A stretch of 64,000 nucleotides of DNA, taken from Bradyrhizobium sp. Ash2021. GTDB taxonomy: Bacteria > Pseudomonadota > Alphaproteobacteria > Rhizobiales > Xanthobacteraceae. The notes below the pieces were generated by a model. It saw only the letters and a program-made list of their open reading frames with translations, ran no database searches and was not told the origin of the DNA. Shown here one piece after another: positions 1 to 7,525 of this stretch (positions are counted from its first letter, which is position 1; every line of letters starts with the position of its first letter). Location: assembly GCF_031202265.1 (NCBI RefSeq), contig NZ_CP100604.1:4818501-4882500 (forward strand). Reading direction: 5' to 3'. The translations under genes and the position numbers were made by a program.

Positions 1-2
1 GG

Positions 3-158
3 CTCGACGCAGCGCGCGCGACCTATGTCGCCACCGTCGAGGCGGCGCACCTCACCATGACGCAGCGGACCGACGAGATCAGACAGGTGGTCCGGCGGCT
101 TTATGTGGAGGGACTGCCGGGCCTCCGGCTCCTGCTGAGATCGATTGCGGCAAGTTGA
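3..158 (+). CDS. 3' end of a hypothetical gene (truncated by window edge)
   Basis: An open frame runs from the first bases to a TGA at 156-158 and reads as a helical, charged C-terminus (ending in LLRSIAAS). The start lies outside the window. I do not recognise the family. It is followed 17 bases later by another short same-strand gene, and the whole stretch up to the tRNA-Lys looks like accessory DNA. It could be a non-coding open frame; the evidence is only the continuous frame with alphaproteobacterial codon use. Confidence 0.35.
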   Translation, partial: LDAARATYVATVEAAHLTMTQRTDEIRQVVRRLYVEGLPGLRLLLRSIAAS

Positions 159-175
159 ACTGAGAAAGGCGCGTC

Positions 176-313
176 ATGACGGGCAACAACTTCCGGCCCG
201 ACATCGTCGCCCGCGCCGTTGAGCTGATCCGCGCCGGCGTCGATGCGCACGAGCTGCGGCGCCAGGTTCATCGCGAGCACCAGGAGCTGACCGCGCTCGG
301 CATCGAGCGGTGA
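176..313 (+). CDS. Small hypothetical protein, 45 aa
   Basis: ATG at 176 with the purine-rich stretch GAGAAAGG about seven bases upstream, ending in TGA at 311-313. The product is a soluble, helix-prone peptide rich in Arg, Glu and Leu (contains ARAVELIRAGVDAHELRRQ). Function is unknown. It sits in tandem with two other short same-strand frames in a segment that looks like a decayed genomic island. The start choice rests on the upstream Shine-Dalgarno-like sequence. Confidence 0.4.
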   Translation: MTGNNFRPDIVARAVELIRAGVDAHELRRQVHREHQELTALGIER

Positions 314-420
314 TCGGCATTGCGCGCGAGGAGACCGGCCAGCAACGTGATCTCCGCGATCACCATGTTTCACTTCTATTGACGGCAAGAGCAGACCAAC
401 CAACCTGAAAGGACACTCAC

Positions 421-732
421 ATGACGACGGTTGAAAACAAAGAACAGGCAGTAGAGATGACGACCGAAGAATGGCTCGCGATCCGCAAGGAGGCCGGTCT
501 AAAAATCGATCCCGACACCGCCGAGGTATGCTGGTGGTGGGCACAGATGGCAGACCCCTATGGTGTGTTCCCGGAGCTTGCGAAAGAGCGGGGCTGCATT
601 GGCAGAGTGTACTTCGCTTGCTCTCCGGAAAGTGACGTTTGGGTCAGCTTCCACGATCTTCCCAAGGCGACGGTAGATGCCCTGCGGAAAAAAGCAGACG
701 CTATGGATGATGATGACGATTGGCCCTTCTAG
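421..732 (+). CDS. Hypothetical protein, 103 aa, acidic
   Basis: ATG at 421 is preceded by GAAAGGAC at a good spacing, so the start is well supported. The protein is acidic, with a tryptophan cluster near residues 38-41 (CWWWAQMADPYG) and a C-terminal run of five aspartates followed by WPF. No domain is recognised. The pattern of a small, acidic, single-domain protein next to a tRNA is typical of accessory DNA carried by integrative elements, but nothing here shows a specific role. Confidence 0.6.
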   Translation: MTTVENKEQAVEMTTEEWLAIRKEAGLKIDPDTAEVCWWWAQMADPYGVFPELAKERGCIGRVYFACSPESDVWVSFHDLPKATVDALRKKADAMDDDDDWPF

Positions 733-1270
733 CGTCAGAGTAACGTTGCGCCGCGTGTTCAAGTATTGAACGCCCGCGCGTCAGCACGAGGTGCCGATCT
801 ATGCAGCCCGCCAACGAATAAGCCCGCGCAGAGCGCGGACGGCACCATCGACGTCTACTTCGGTCCGAAGTCTCCCGGCGAAGGCAAGAACTGGCTGGCC
901 ACCATCCCCGGCAAAGGCTGGTTAACCCATCTTCCGCCTCTACGGACCGAAGAAGGCGTTTTTTGACCAGACCTGGAAGCTCGGCCTCTTTCATTTCAAA
1001 AATTGCCGTTATGGATATGCGGCCAGCATCACGCATCTGCCGGCCGGGCACCCGAGCGTCGTCAAAGCAGGGCCTGACGTCGCCGCCGCGATGGCCGCAG
1101 ACCTTGCAGGTGAAGCGCGGTTCGAGGTCGCTCAGCCGTACATCGTCCGGCCAGGCCTCGGCGCAGATCGTGACGGAATGCGAGCAACGGTAGTCGGCGC
1201 AGTAGACCAGCACCCGGCGGAGACCGGATTCCCGCATTTCGCCGAGCGTGATTTTCTGTGGATGCTGCAT
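701..1270 (-). CDS. Cys4 mini-protein with run-on 3' end (probably broken)
   Basis: The first 70 residues (1270 down to about 1061) match a short family I recall from Bradyrhizobium accessory DNA: HPQKITLGEMRESG, then YCADYRC, then WPDDVRLSDLEPRF, then CKVCGHRGGDVRP. Cys24, Cys29, Cys55 and Cys58 are placed like a small zinc ribbon. Family members stop shortly after the DVRP motif. Here the frame runs on for about 120 more residues of low-complexity Arg/Ser-rich sequence antisense to the DUF1254 remnant, so the natural end has been lost. Function is unknown. ATG at 1270 is the natural start. Confidence 0.5.
   Translation of the reverse strand: MQHPQKITLGEMRESGLRRVLVYCADYRCSHSVTICAEAWPDDVRLSDLEPRFTCKVCGHRGGDVRPCFDDARVPGRQMRDAGRISITAIFEMKEAELPGLVKKRLLRSVEAEDGLTSLCRGWWPASSCLRRETSDRSRRRWCRPRSARAYSLAGCIDRHLVLTRGRSILEHAAQRYSDARRANRHHHP
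814..985 (+). pseudogene. Frameshifted C-terminal remnant of a DUF1254/DUF1214 protein
   Basis: Frame 1 from 814 reads as the conserved end of DUF1214 domains (ADGTIDVYFGPKSPGEGKN, then IPGKGW). The conserved continuation IFRLYGPKKAFFDQTWKL is found in frame 2 from 929. The two halves join only with a frameshift near 925-929, and the rest of the gene (several hundred codons upstream) is missing. DUF1254/DUF1214 proteins are exported proteins of unclear function, common in rhizobia. This is a dead fragment left by deletion or by insertion of neighbouring accessory DNA. Confidence 0.65.
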
Positions 1271-1365
1271 GTCGTCGGTGCTGCTACACGCCTGCTACAC
1301 GAAAGGTCAGGCTTAGGTATTGAAAAATTACTTTACATATAAGATGCTGTTTTTGTGGGGTTATT

Positions 1366-1441
1366 TGGTGAGCGCGGAGGGACTCGAACCCTCGACCCCA
1401 TGATTAAAAGTCACGTGCTCTACCGCCTGAGCTACGCGCTC
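1366..1441 (-). tRNA. tRNA-Lys (anticodon TTT)
   Basis: A complete 76-nt cloverleaf reads on the minus strand from 1441 to 1366. The acceptor stem is GAGCGCG/CGCGCTC with A discriminator and encoded CCA, the D-arm is GCTC..GAGC, the anticodon stem is CGTGA/TCATG around loop CTTTTAA (anticodon TTT, Lys), and the T-arm is GAGGG-TTCGAGT-CCCTC. The 3' end faces the decayed accessory segment at 1-1300. This is the usual position for an integrative element that inserts into a tRNA 3' end. Confidence 0.97.
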
Positions 1442-1453
1442 ACTCTATTGCTT

Positions 1454-1527
1454 GAGCATGAACTTTTCGGAAGACCGGTCCACCTCGCTATCCAGGTGCA
1501 GGGCAGGGTTTTTCCGGATCACGCTCG
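1454..1527. repeat. Degenerate copy of a GAGCATGA-type palindromic repeat
   Basis: This stretch begins with GAGCATGAACTTTTCGGA, contains ACCGGT, and ends with TTTTTCCGGATCACGCTC. It resembles a diverged and expanded version of the better-preserved palindrome at 32089-32137. The rest of the gap between the tRNA and ndvB (1442-1688) shows no gene. Confidence 0.4.
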
Positions 1528-1688
1528 GCCCGCGCTGTGTAGGGGGCGGGGCCTTGGCGGTCAATAGCGCAAACCGCCGCAAATGGGCCAATCGCCGGTC
1601 CCAAATTCCCCTTGCACAGCTTACGGTTAGCCCAACCTCTTCAAGTTGGGCCGGCCCAATCCATCCACCGTGCTGCCGCCGGTTTTGG

Positions 1689-4385
1689 TCAGCTGTCCCG
1701 GTGAATCTCGGATGCCACCGGCTGCGAGGGGCTGGCGACCGTCGGCATCGTCACCGGGCGGAGCCCGATCAGTTCGGCGGTCCGCACCGCGCTGTTGCGC
1801 CAGAAGGCGAAAGAGTTAATCCGGGAGTTCTCCAGGATCGCGATCGCCACCGCCGAGAGGAAGGGCAGGCTTTCCAGCAGCAGGACCGCCGCGAAAATAT
1901 AGATTTCGCGCACCTGTTTATTACCGGTGGTCTTGATCAGCGTGGAGTCGTTGTTCACGATCAGCACCGCGGCGCCGACCAAAAGCAGCACGCCGATGAC
2001 CGCTTCCCAGAACGCCTGGAATTCGATCGACATCACCGACAACCCGCCCTTCGAGGTGCGGGCGAACGGCAGATGCTCGGTGATCAGGCCTTGAGCGACC
2101 GCGCGCGATACCGTCCATTGCACCGACATCGCCGCGATCATGGCGCCCAGCATCTGGCCGACTTTGATATGCACGCGCAGCCGATACAGCGCCAGGAAAT
2201 GCACCAGCGAGACGATGAAGGAGGCGATGATCGGCAGGGTCAGAATCTTGTCGGGGATGGCGATGTCGGCAAACACGACGATCGGCACCCAGATCAGATT
2301 GAGGATCGCGACCACCACGCCGAGGCTCTCGGCGCCGAGCCAGTTCAGCCATCCCAGCGAGAATTCGCGGCGCTGATCCGGCGTCAGCCGGCTGGCGCCG
2401 GGCAGGAATTTTCGCCAGTGCTTTTTGACGATCTGGAAGCCGCCATAGGCCCAGCGGTGGCGCTGCTTCTTGAAGGCCTCATAGGTGTCCGGCAATAGCC
2501 CGTGACCGTAGCGTTCATTGGTGTAATGCGTCAGCCAGCCGTGCTCGATGATGGCGAGGCCAAGATCGGTATCCTCGCAGATGGTGTCGCCGGCCCAGCC
2601 GCCGGCCATGTCCATCGCCGCGCGGCGGATCAGGCACATGGTGCCGTGGACGATGATGGCGTTGGCCTCGTTGCGCTGGACCATGCCGATGTCGAAGAAC
2701 CCCGCATATTCGCCGTTCATGATGTAGTGCATCAGCGAACGGTCGCCGTCGCGATGCTCCTGCGGCGCCTGCACCAGGCCGACGCGGAGGTCGGCGAACA
2801 CCGGCACCAGATCCTTCAGCCAGTCCGGCTGCACCACGTAGTCGGCATCGATGATGCCGATGATCTCGGCATCGACCGCGGTACGGTCCATGGCGATCTT
2901 CAGGGCGCCGGCCTTGAAGCCCTTGACCTTCTCGGCGTTGATGAACTTGAAGCGCTCGCCGAGCGTGCGGCAGTGGTCCTGGATCGGCTGCCAGAATTCC
3001 GGGTCGGGCGTGTTGTTGATGATCACAACGCATTCGAAATTCGGATAATCCAGCCGCGACACCGCATCGAGGGTCTGCTTCAGCATCTCCACCGGCTCGA
3101 AATAAGCGGGGATGTGGATCGACACCTTGGGGAAGCTGATGGTCTCGCCCATGGTGGCGGGCGCCACCGTCGCGCCCTTGACGATCAGCCGGCGCGGCGC
3201 CCCCCCGAATGCGATCGCAGCTATTTCCTCGATCCGCGCCATCGCGATCAGCACCAATGGCACCAGAAGGATCAGGCCGAGTACCATCGCAAACGCCGAG
3301 CCGAACACGAAATAATGCCCGGCCCAGTACGCGAACACGGTGGCGACCCAGGCGCCGACGCCGTTCGCCGCGGCCGACAGAACCAGCGCCTGCATCATTG
3401 TCGGCTCGGCGAGCCGCAGGATCGGCAGCGACATGAACAGGCCGACCAGCAGCGCAATGGCGGCGAGCTTCCAGTAGTTCTCGTTCACGATCGGCCCGGT
3501 CCAGGCGAACTTTGGTTCGCGCGAGGCGTCCAGAATGCCCCAATAGGGGCCGACGCCGCCTTCGAAGAACTTCCAGGGCTGATCGATCGCCTCGACGATG
3601 TTGTAGTCCATGCCGATCGCTTCGGCGCGGGTGACGAAGTTGCGCAGCACCGAGGCCTGCTCGAACGAACCGGGTTCGGCATTCCGCAAATTATAGCCGG
3701 CGCTCGGCCAGCCGAACTCGGCGATCACGATGCGCTTGCCGGGAAACGTGTCATGCAGCAACTGGTAGCGCTCGACCGCCTGATCGACCGCCTGCTTGTC
3801 GGTGAAATTTTCCCAATAGGGCAGCACGTGGGCGGCGATGAATTCGACCGATGAGGCAAGTTCCGGATTGTCGCGCCAGATGTTCCAGATTTCACCCGTC
3901 GTGACGGGAACGTTGACCGATTGCTTGACCCGCTTGATCAACGTGATCAGGTCTTCGACCTTCTGCTCGCCGCGGAAGATGGTCTCGTTGCCGACGACGA
4001 CGCCGATGACATTGCTGTTACGCTTGGCGAGGTTGATGGCGGCCTCGATCTCTCGCTTGTTGCGATCGCCGTCCTTGTCGATCCAGGCGCCGACCGTGAC
4101 CTTCATGCCGAATTCCGCGGCAATCGGCGGCACCAATTCGTTGCCTTCGGTCGAAGAGTAGAGGCGAACCGCTCGCGTCAGGGTGGAGAGCTTCTTCAGG
4201 TCGGCGCGAACCTTCTCAGAGTCGGCGATGCTGTCGGCGACGGTGTGGCCAGGTTCAAACGGCGCGTAGGAAGCGCTCGGCAGGATGCCACGGAAATCCG
4301 GTGCCGCCTGCTTTTCCTGAAACAGACCCCACAGCGCAGCGTGGGCCGCGGTCACAAACAACAGAACGGCGACGACGGCGCGCAT
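1689..4385 (-). CDS. ndvB: NdvB: cyclic beta-(1,3)(1,6)-glucan synthase (GH17 + GT2)
   Basis: This 898-aa inner-membrane enzyme is expected to polymerise glucose from UDP-glucose into periplasmic cyclic beta-glucans, which are needed for osmotic adaptation and symbiosis. Residues 1-20 form a membrane anchor. Residues 30-310 are a GH17-like periplasmic domain with candidate catalytic glutamates E134 (VVGNETIFR) and E223 (IAEFGWPSAG). Transmembrane helices follow, then a family-2 processive glycosyltransferase with a DAD motif (IIDADYV), an ED motif (CEDTDLGLAI) and QRHRW (the QxxRW motif). Further membrane helices close the protein. The GH17-GT2 fusion and the neighbours match B. japonicum ndvB. 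ndvD lies upstream on the same strand; ndvC is divergent. Confidence 0.93.
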   Translation of the reverse strand: MRAVVAVLLFVTAAHAALWGLFQEKQAAPDFRGILPSASYAPFEPGHTVADSIADSEKVRADLKKLSTLTRAVRLYSSTEGNELVPPIAAEFGMKVTVGAWIDKDGDRNKREIEAAINLAKRNSNVIGVVVGNETIFRGEQKVEDLITLIKRVKQSVNVPVTTGEIWNIWRDNPELASSVEFIAAHVLPYWENFTDKQAVDQAVERYQLLHDTFPGKRIVIAEFGWPSAGYNLRNAEPGSFEQASVLRNFVTRAEAIGMDYNIVEAIDQPWKFFEGGVGPYWGILDASREPKFAWTGPIVNENYWKLAAIALLVGLFMSLPILRLAEPTMMQALVLSAAANGVGAWVATVFAYWAGHYFVFGSAFAMVLGLILLVPLVLIAMARIEEIAAIAFGGAPRRLIVKGATVAPATMGETISFPKVSIHIPAYFEPVEMLKQTLDAVSRLDYPNFECVVIINNTPDPEFWQPIQDHCRTLGERFKFINAEKVKGFKAGALKIAMDRTAVDAEIIGIIDADYVVQPDWLKDLVPVFADLRVGLVQAPQEHRDGDRSLMHYIMNGEYAGFFDIGMVQRNEANAIIVHGTMCLIRRAAMDMAGGWAGDTICEDTDLGLAIIEHGWLTHYTNERYGHGLLPDTYEAFKKQRHRWAYGGFQIVKKHWRKFLPGASRLTPDQRREFSLGWLNWLGAESLGVVVAILNLIWVPIVVFADIAIPDKILTLPIIASFIVSLVHFLALYRLRVHIKVGQMLGAMIAAMSVQWTVSRAVAQGLITEHLPFARTSKGGLSVMSIEFQAFWEAVIGVLLLVGAAVLIVNNDSTLIKTTGNKQVREIYIFAAVLLLESLPFLSAVAIAILENSRINSFAFWRNSAVRTAELIGLRPVTMPTVASPSQPVASEIHRDS

Positions 4386-4572
4386 CGGCGACTAAACCAT
4401 ACGGGGCCTACTTGAGGGGAAAGCGAACCCGTCCCCTAGGTTCGACCGACACGGCGGCAACTTCAGGATAATCCTGCCGCGCAATTTCACAACTGGTATC
4501 CCGCCATGGCGTTTTAAGGGCGCTGAGCGATTCAAACGGCGAAAAATTCGGATCGTTCCGACAGCCCGGCGA

Positions 4573-5145
4573 TTACTTCGCCGGCGGGGCCGGTGAGGCG
4601 GCCGGCGCGGGGGTCGCGGCCGGCGCCGGCGCGGCATTGCCGGCGGTCGCGGACGCCGCGGCCGGCGTTGCCGCTGCGGCCGCCTGGGGTTGCGCACCCG
4701 GATTGACCCAGCAGGCATGGACGCGGCTGCTCAGGGTCTCCGCGACCTTGGGATCGATCTGCCCGCCGAAACGGGTCAGGCAACGGAACGCCGCCTGGAC
4801 GTGCCCGCCGGGGCAGCCGAACCGGTCGTAGAGATCGAGGTGCCGGAAAGCGGTGTCGAGATCGTCCCGCCACATCAGGCTCACCACCCGGCGGCCGAGC
4901 CAGACGCATTCCGGGTTGCCGGCCGGGCCATTGATGACCTGGGCGGCCTCGACGAATTCGTCGGTCTTGCGCTGGTTGTCCTTGGTGGCGTCGGCGGCAT
5001 TGGTGGCCGGGGGTTTGCCGGATTGATCGGGGGCAGGGGTGCCGCTCTGGGCAAAAACGCTGCCGGATCCGATCAGGAGCGCGAGGCCTGCAACGGCAAC
5101 ATGGCGCAAAACCGCAACTCTTGGATCAAGCACCCGTCGACGCAT
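4573..5145 (-). CDS. ndvD: NdvD-like exported protein of the glucan locus
   Basis: A 190-aa protein if started at ATG 5145, which has a good upstream GGGGAA; the open frame extends to 5229, but the first 28 codons lack a Shine-Dalgarno. It has an N-terminal signal or anchor (hydrophobic residues ending near VFAQ), a small middle domain with three to four cysteines (CVWLGRR, FGCPGGH, FRCLTRF, HACWVNP) and a 45-residue Ala/Pro tail. Its position between ndvB and ndvC is that of B. japonicum ndvD, a gene required for cyclic glucan synthesis. The assignment is mostly by synteny and size; the mechanism is unknown. Confidence 0.7.
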   Translation of the reverse strand: MRRRVLDPRVAVLRHVAVAGLALLIGSGSVFAQSGTPAPDQSGKPPATNAADATKDNQRKTDEFVEAAQVINGPAGNPECVWLGRRVVSLMWRDDLDTAFRHLDLYDRFGCPGGHVQAAFRCLTRFGGQIDPKVAETLSSRVHACWVNPGAQPQAAAAATPAAASATAGNAAPAPAATPAPAASPAPPAK

Positions 5146-5399
5146 ACGTTCCCCGATATGTTTCCTGCCCCGAGAGACAACTTTGGACGGTCCGTGGCTT
5201 GGCTTGATGCCGTCCAAATGGGTCCCCAATGCGGCGGAGACTTAAGCAATTCCCATGACGGTTATTTCGGATTTTGTCCAGCAAAGTCACAACTTTATCG
5301 CGGCGTGGTAAAATGGCCGCTGGACAAAGCCGGTATTGCACCTATCGCGCTCTTGGCAGATGCGCGGCGACCGGCTAATCGACGGGCCCCGCCCGGAGG

Positions 5400-7025
5400 A
5401 TGGAACCGATTTCTCTTCGTACGCCGCTGGCGCTTCTCCTGACATCCTTATGTGCGATCGCAGCCGTGTGGTGGTGGCTCGCCACGCCGATCACGCTCGT
5501 GCGCGCGCCAATCGATCCCGATGCCAAGTTGCAATGCGTGTCCTATGCGCCGTTTCGCGGCGCGCAGACGCCGCTGCAGCCGACCACGCATATCGGGCCC
5601 GAGCAGATCGAACGGGATCTGGCGGACCTCGCCAAGATCACCGATTGTGTGCGCACCTATTCGATCGAGAACGGCCTCGACCAGGTTCCCGGTCTCGCCG
5701 CAAAGGTCGGGCTGAAGGTCATCCAGGGCATCTGGCTCGGCAGCGACCGGCTGAAGAATCTGGTGCAGATTTCGATCGCGGTGGGCCTGACCAAGCAATA
5801 TCCGCAGGTCATTACGGCGTTGGTGGTCGGCAACGAGGTGCTGCTGCGCGGCGAGATGACCACCGCCGACCTCGCGGCCAATATCCGCTCGGTCAAGGCG
5901 CAGGTGACCATTCCCGTCACCTATGCTGATGTCTGGGAATTCTGGCTGAAGAACCGCGAAATCTATGACGCGGTCGATTTCGTCACCATTCACATCCTGC
6001 CTTACTGGGAGGACATTCCGGTCAAGGCGAAATTCGCGGCGTCCCATGTCGATGAGATCCGCAAGCGGATGGCGGTGGCGTTTCCGGGCAAGGAAATCCT
6101 GATCGGCGAGACCGGCTGGCCGAGTGCCGGGCGGATGCGCGAGGGCGCGCTGCCGTCGCGGACCAATCAGGCGCGTATCGTCTCCGATATCCTGGATCTG
6201 GCCAAGCGCGAAGGCTTTCGCGTCAACCTGATCGAGGCCTATGACCAGCCCTGGAAGCGCCAGCTCGAGGGCACCGTCGGCGGCTATTGGGGCCTGTTCG
6301 ATGCCGCCAAGCGGGTGGTGAAATATCCGCCAGGCCAGGTCATCAGCAATTATCCATTATGGAAATGGCAGATGGGCGGCGGCATGGCGCTCAGCGTGGC
6401 CGTGTTCCTGGCGGCATGGCTGGCACTGCGGCGGCGGCCATGGACGCCGCGGCCGACGTCCTGGATCGCGGTCGGCCTATGGGCGACGACGGGTGGGATC
6501 CTGTTCGGGATCGCCGCCGACAAGATGTTCTACGAGAGCTACGGCGTCGGCGGCTGGCTGCAATGGGGGGCGTTGCTGGCAGCGGCGATCGCCTCGCCCT
6601 TGCTCTGTACCCATGCAGCGATGTCGGGCCGATCGCTGCCGACATTTTTGGAACTGCTCGGCCCGCGAGAGTTCAGGGGCGGATCTTTCCCGACGGCGTT
6701 GCTGGCGATCGCGCTCGCCGTCACCACGCTGATCGCAGCCGAAACCGCGCTCGGCTTCACCTTCGATCCGCGCTACCGCGATTTCCCGTTCGCCGCGCTG
6801 ACGATGGCGGTGGTGCCGTTCGCGGGCCTGATGCTGCTCAACCGCCCCCAGGCGGGGGTGCGGCCGATCGCGGAATCCGCCTTTGCCGGATTGCTGGTCG
6901 TGACCGCGCTGTACACCGGTATCAACGAGGGCACCGCCAACTGGCAGTCGATGTGGACCTGCGCAATCTACCTGCTGCTGGCGCTTACGCTGTGGCGGGC
7001 GCGGGCCGCGCAAAGCCCAAAATAA
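5400..7025 (+). CDS. ndvC: NdvC: beta-(1,6)-glucan branching/transfer protein (GH17)
   Basis: A 541-aa protein with an N-terminal membrane anchor (LALLLTSLCAIAAVWWWLA), a periplasmic GH17-like domain at about 35-310 with candidate catalytic glutamates E146 (VVGNEVLLRG) and E237 (IGETGWPSAG), and a C-terminal block of roughly six transmembrane helices (about 325-535). In B. japonicum ndvC mutants the glucans lack most beta-1,6 linkages, so this half acts with NdvB to shape the product. It is transcribed divergently from ndvD/ndvB. The GGAGG Shine-Dalgarno directly abuts the ATG and a stop codon lies upstream in frame, so no better start exists. Confidence 0.9.
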   Translation: MEPISLRTPLALLLTSLCAIAAVWWWLATPITLVRAPIDPDAKLQCVSYAPFRGAQTPLQPTTHIGPEQIERDLADLAKITDCVRTYSIENGLDQVPGLAAKVGLKVIQGIWLGSDRLKNLVQISIAVGLTKQYPQVITALVVGNEVLLRGEMTTADLAANIRSVKAQVTIPVTYADVWEFWLKNREIYDAVDFVTIHILPYWEDIPVKAKFAASHVDEIRKRMAVAFPGKEILIGETGWPSAGRMREGALPSRTNQARIVSDILDLAKREGFRVNLIEAYDQPWKRQLEGTVGGYWGLFDAAKRVVKYPPGQVISNYPLWKWQMGGGMALSVAVFLAAWLALRRRPWTPRPTSWIAVGLWATTGGILFGIAADKMFYESYGVGGWLQWGALLAAAIASPLLCTHAAMSGRSLPTFLELLGPREFRGGSFPTALLAIALAVTTLIAAETALGFTFDPRYRDFPFAALTMAVVPFAGLMLLNRPQAGVRPIAESAFAGLLVVTALYTGINEGTANWQSMWTCAIYLLLALTLWRARAAQSPK

Positions 7026-7365
7026 GCAGGCCGATCGCAATTCCCGACAGTGCGATATTGTAGAGCACGATCCCGAGCCCTGCGGCGATCAAGCCGCCGG
7101 TCAACAGCACAATCGAGGGCCGCATCACGTGCAGCGTCGCAATGACCAGCGCGACAATGCCGAACACCGAATTCTTGAACAGATAGGTCGCCAGCACCCG
7201 CGCCTTGCACAGCAGGGATTGCAGGCCAGCGTCGCATGCCAGCGCGACGGGCGAGTACTCGACCGCAAGATAGCGCAGATACAGCGCATAGCCGACGGTG
7301 ACGAAGCCGACGATCAACAGAAACTGGACCTGGTAGGGCGTCAGCCGGAACGGAGTTTTCTTCAC
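6985..7365 (-). CDS. Small four-helix membrane protein
   Basis: A 126-aa protein, mostly hydrophobic, with about four membrane segments (VQFLLIVGFVTVGYALYL, NSVFGIVALVIATLHV, IVLLTGGLIAAGLGIVLYNI and a last short one). One loop contains two cysteines around residues 44-53 (ALACDAGLQSLLCKA). The gene is convergent with ndvC and its 3' end overlaps the ndvC 3' end by 41 bases. I do not recognise a named family. Position suggests a link to the envelope or to the glucan genes, but that is inference from location only. Confidence 0.75.
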   Translation of the reverse strand: MKKTPFRLTPYQVQFLLIVGFVTVGYALYLRYLAVEYSPVALACDAGLQSLLCKARVLATYLFKNSVFGIVALVIATLHVMRPSIVLLTGGLIAAGLGIVLYNIALSGIAIGLLILGFARPAPATA

Positions 7366-7525
7366 GTGCGCATTTTCCCGGAGTGGGTTCCGGTTAGCCG
7401 CACGAAAATGCGTCCAACCAATGATCGGCGAATATGGTCGGGAATAGCGGGCAGGACAAGCCGAAGCTCACATCAGACGCGTGAAAACAGGTGAGAATTC
7501 GACCGTAATGCCTTGCAGCCAAATA

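Noticed and set aside
2502..3854. 450-codon open frame on the plus strand across ndvB
   Set aside because: It is antisense to a clearly conserved GH17/GT2 protein and has the His/Arg/Asp-rich composition typical of shadow frames in GC-rich DNA.
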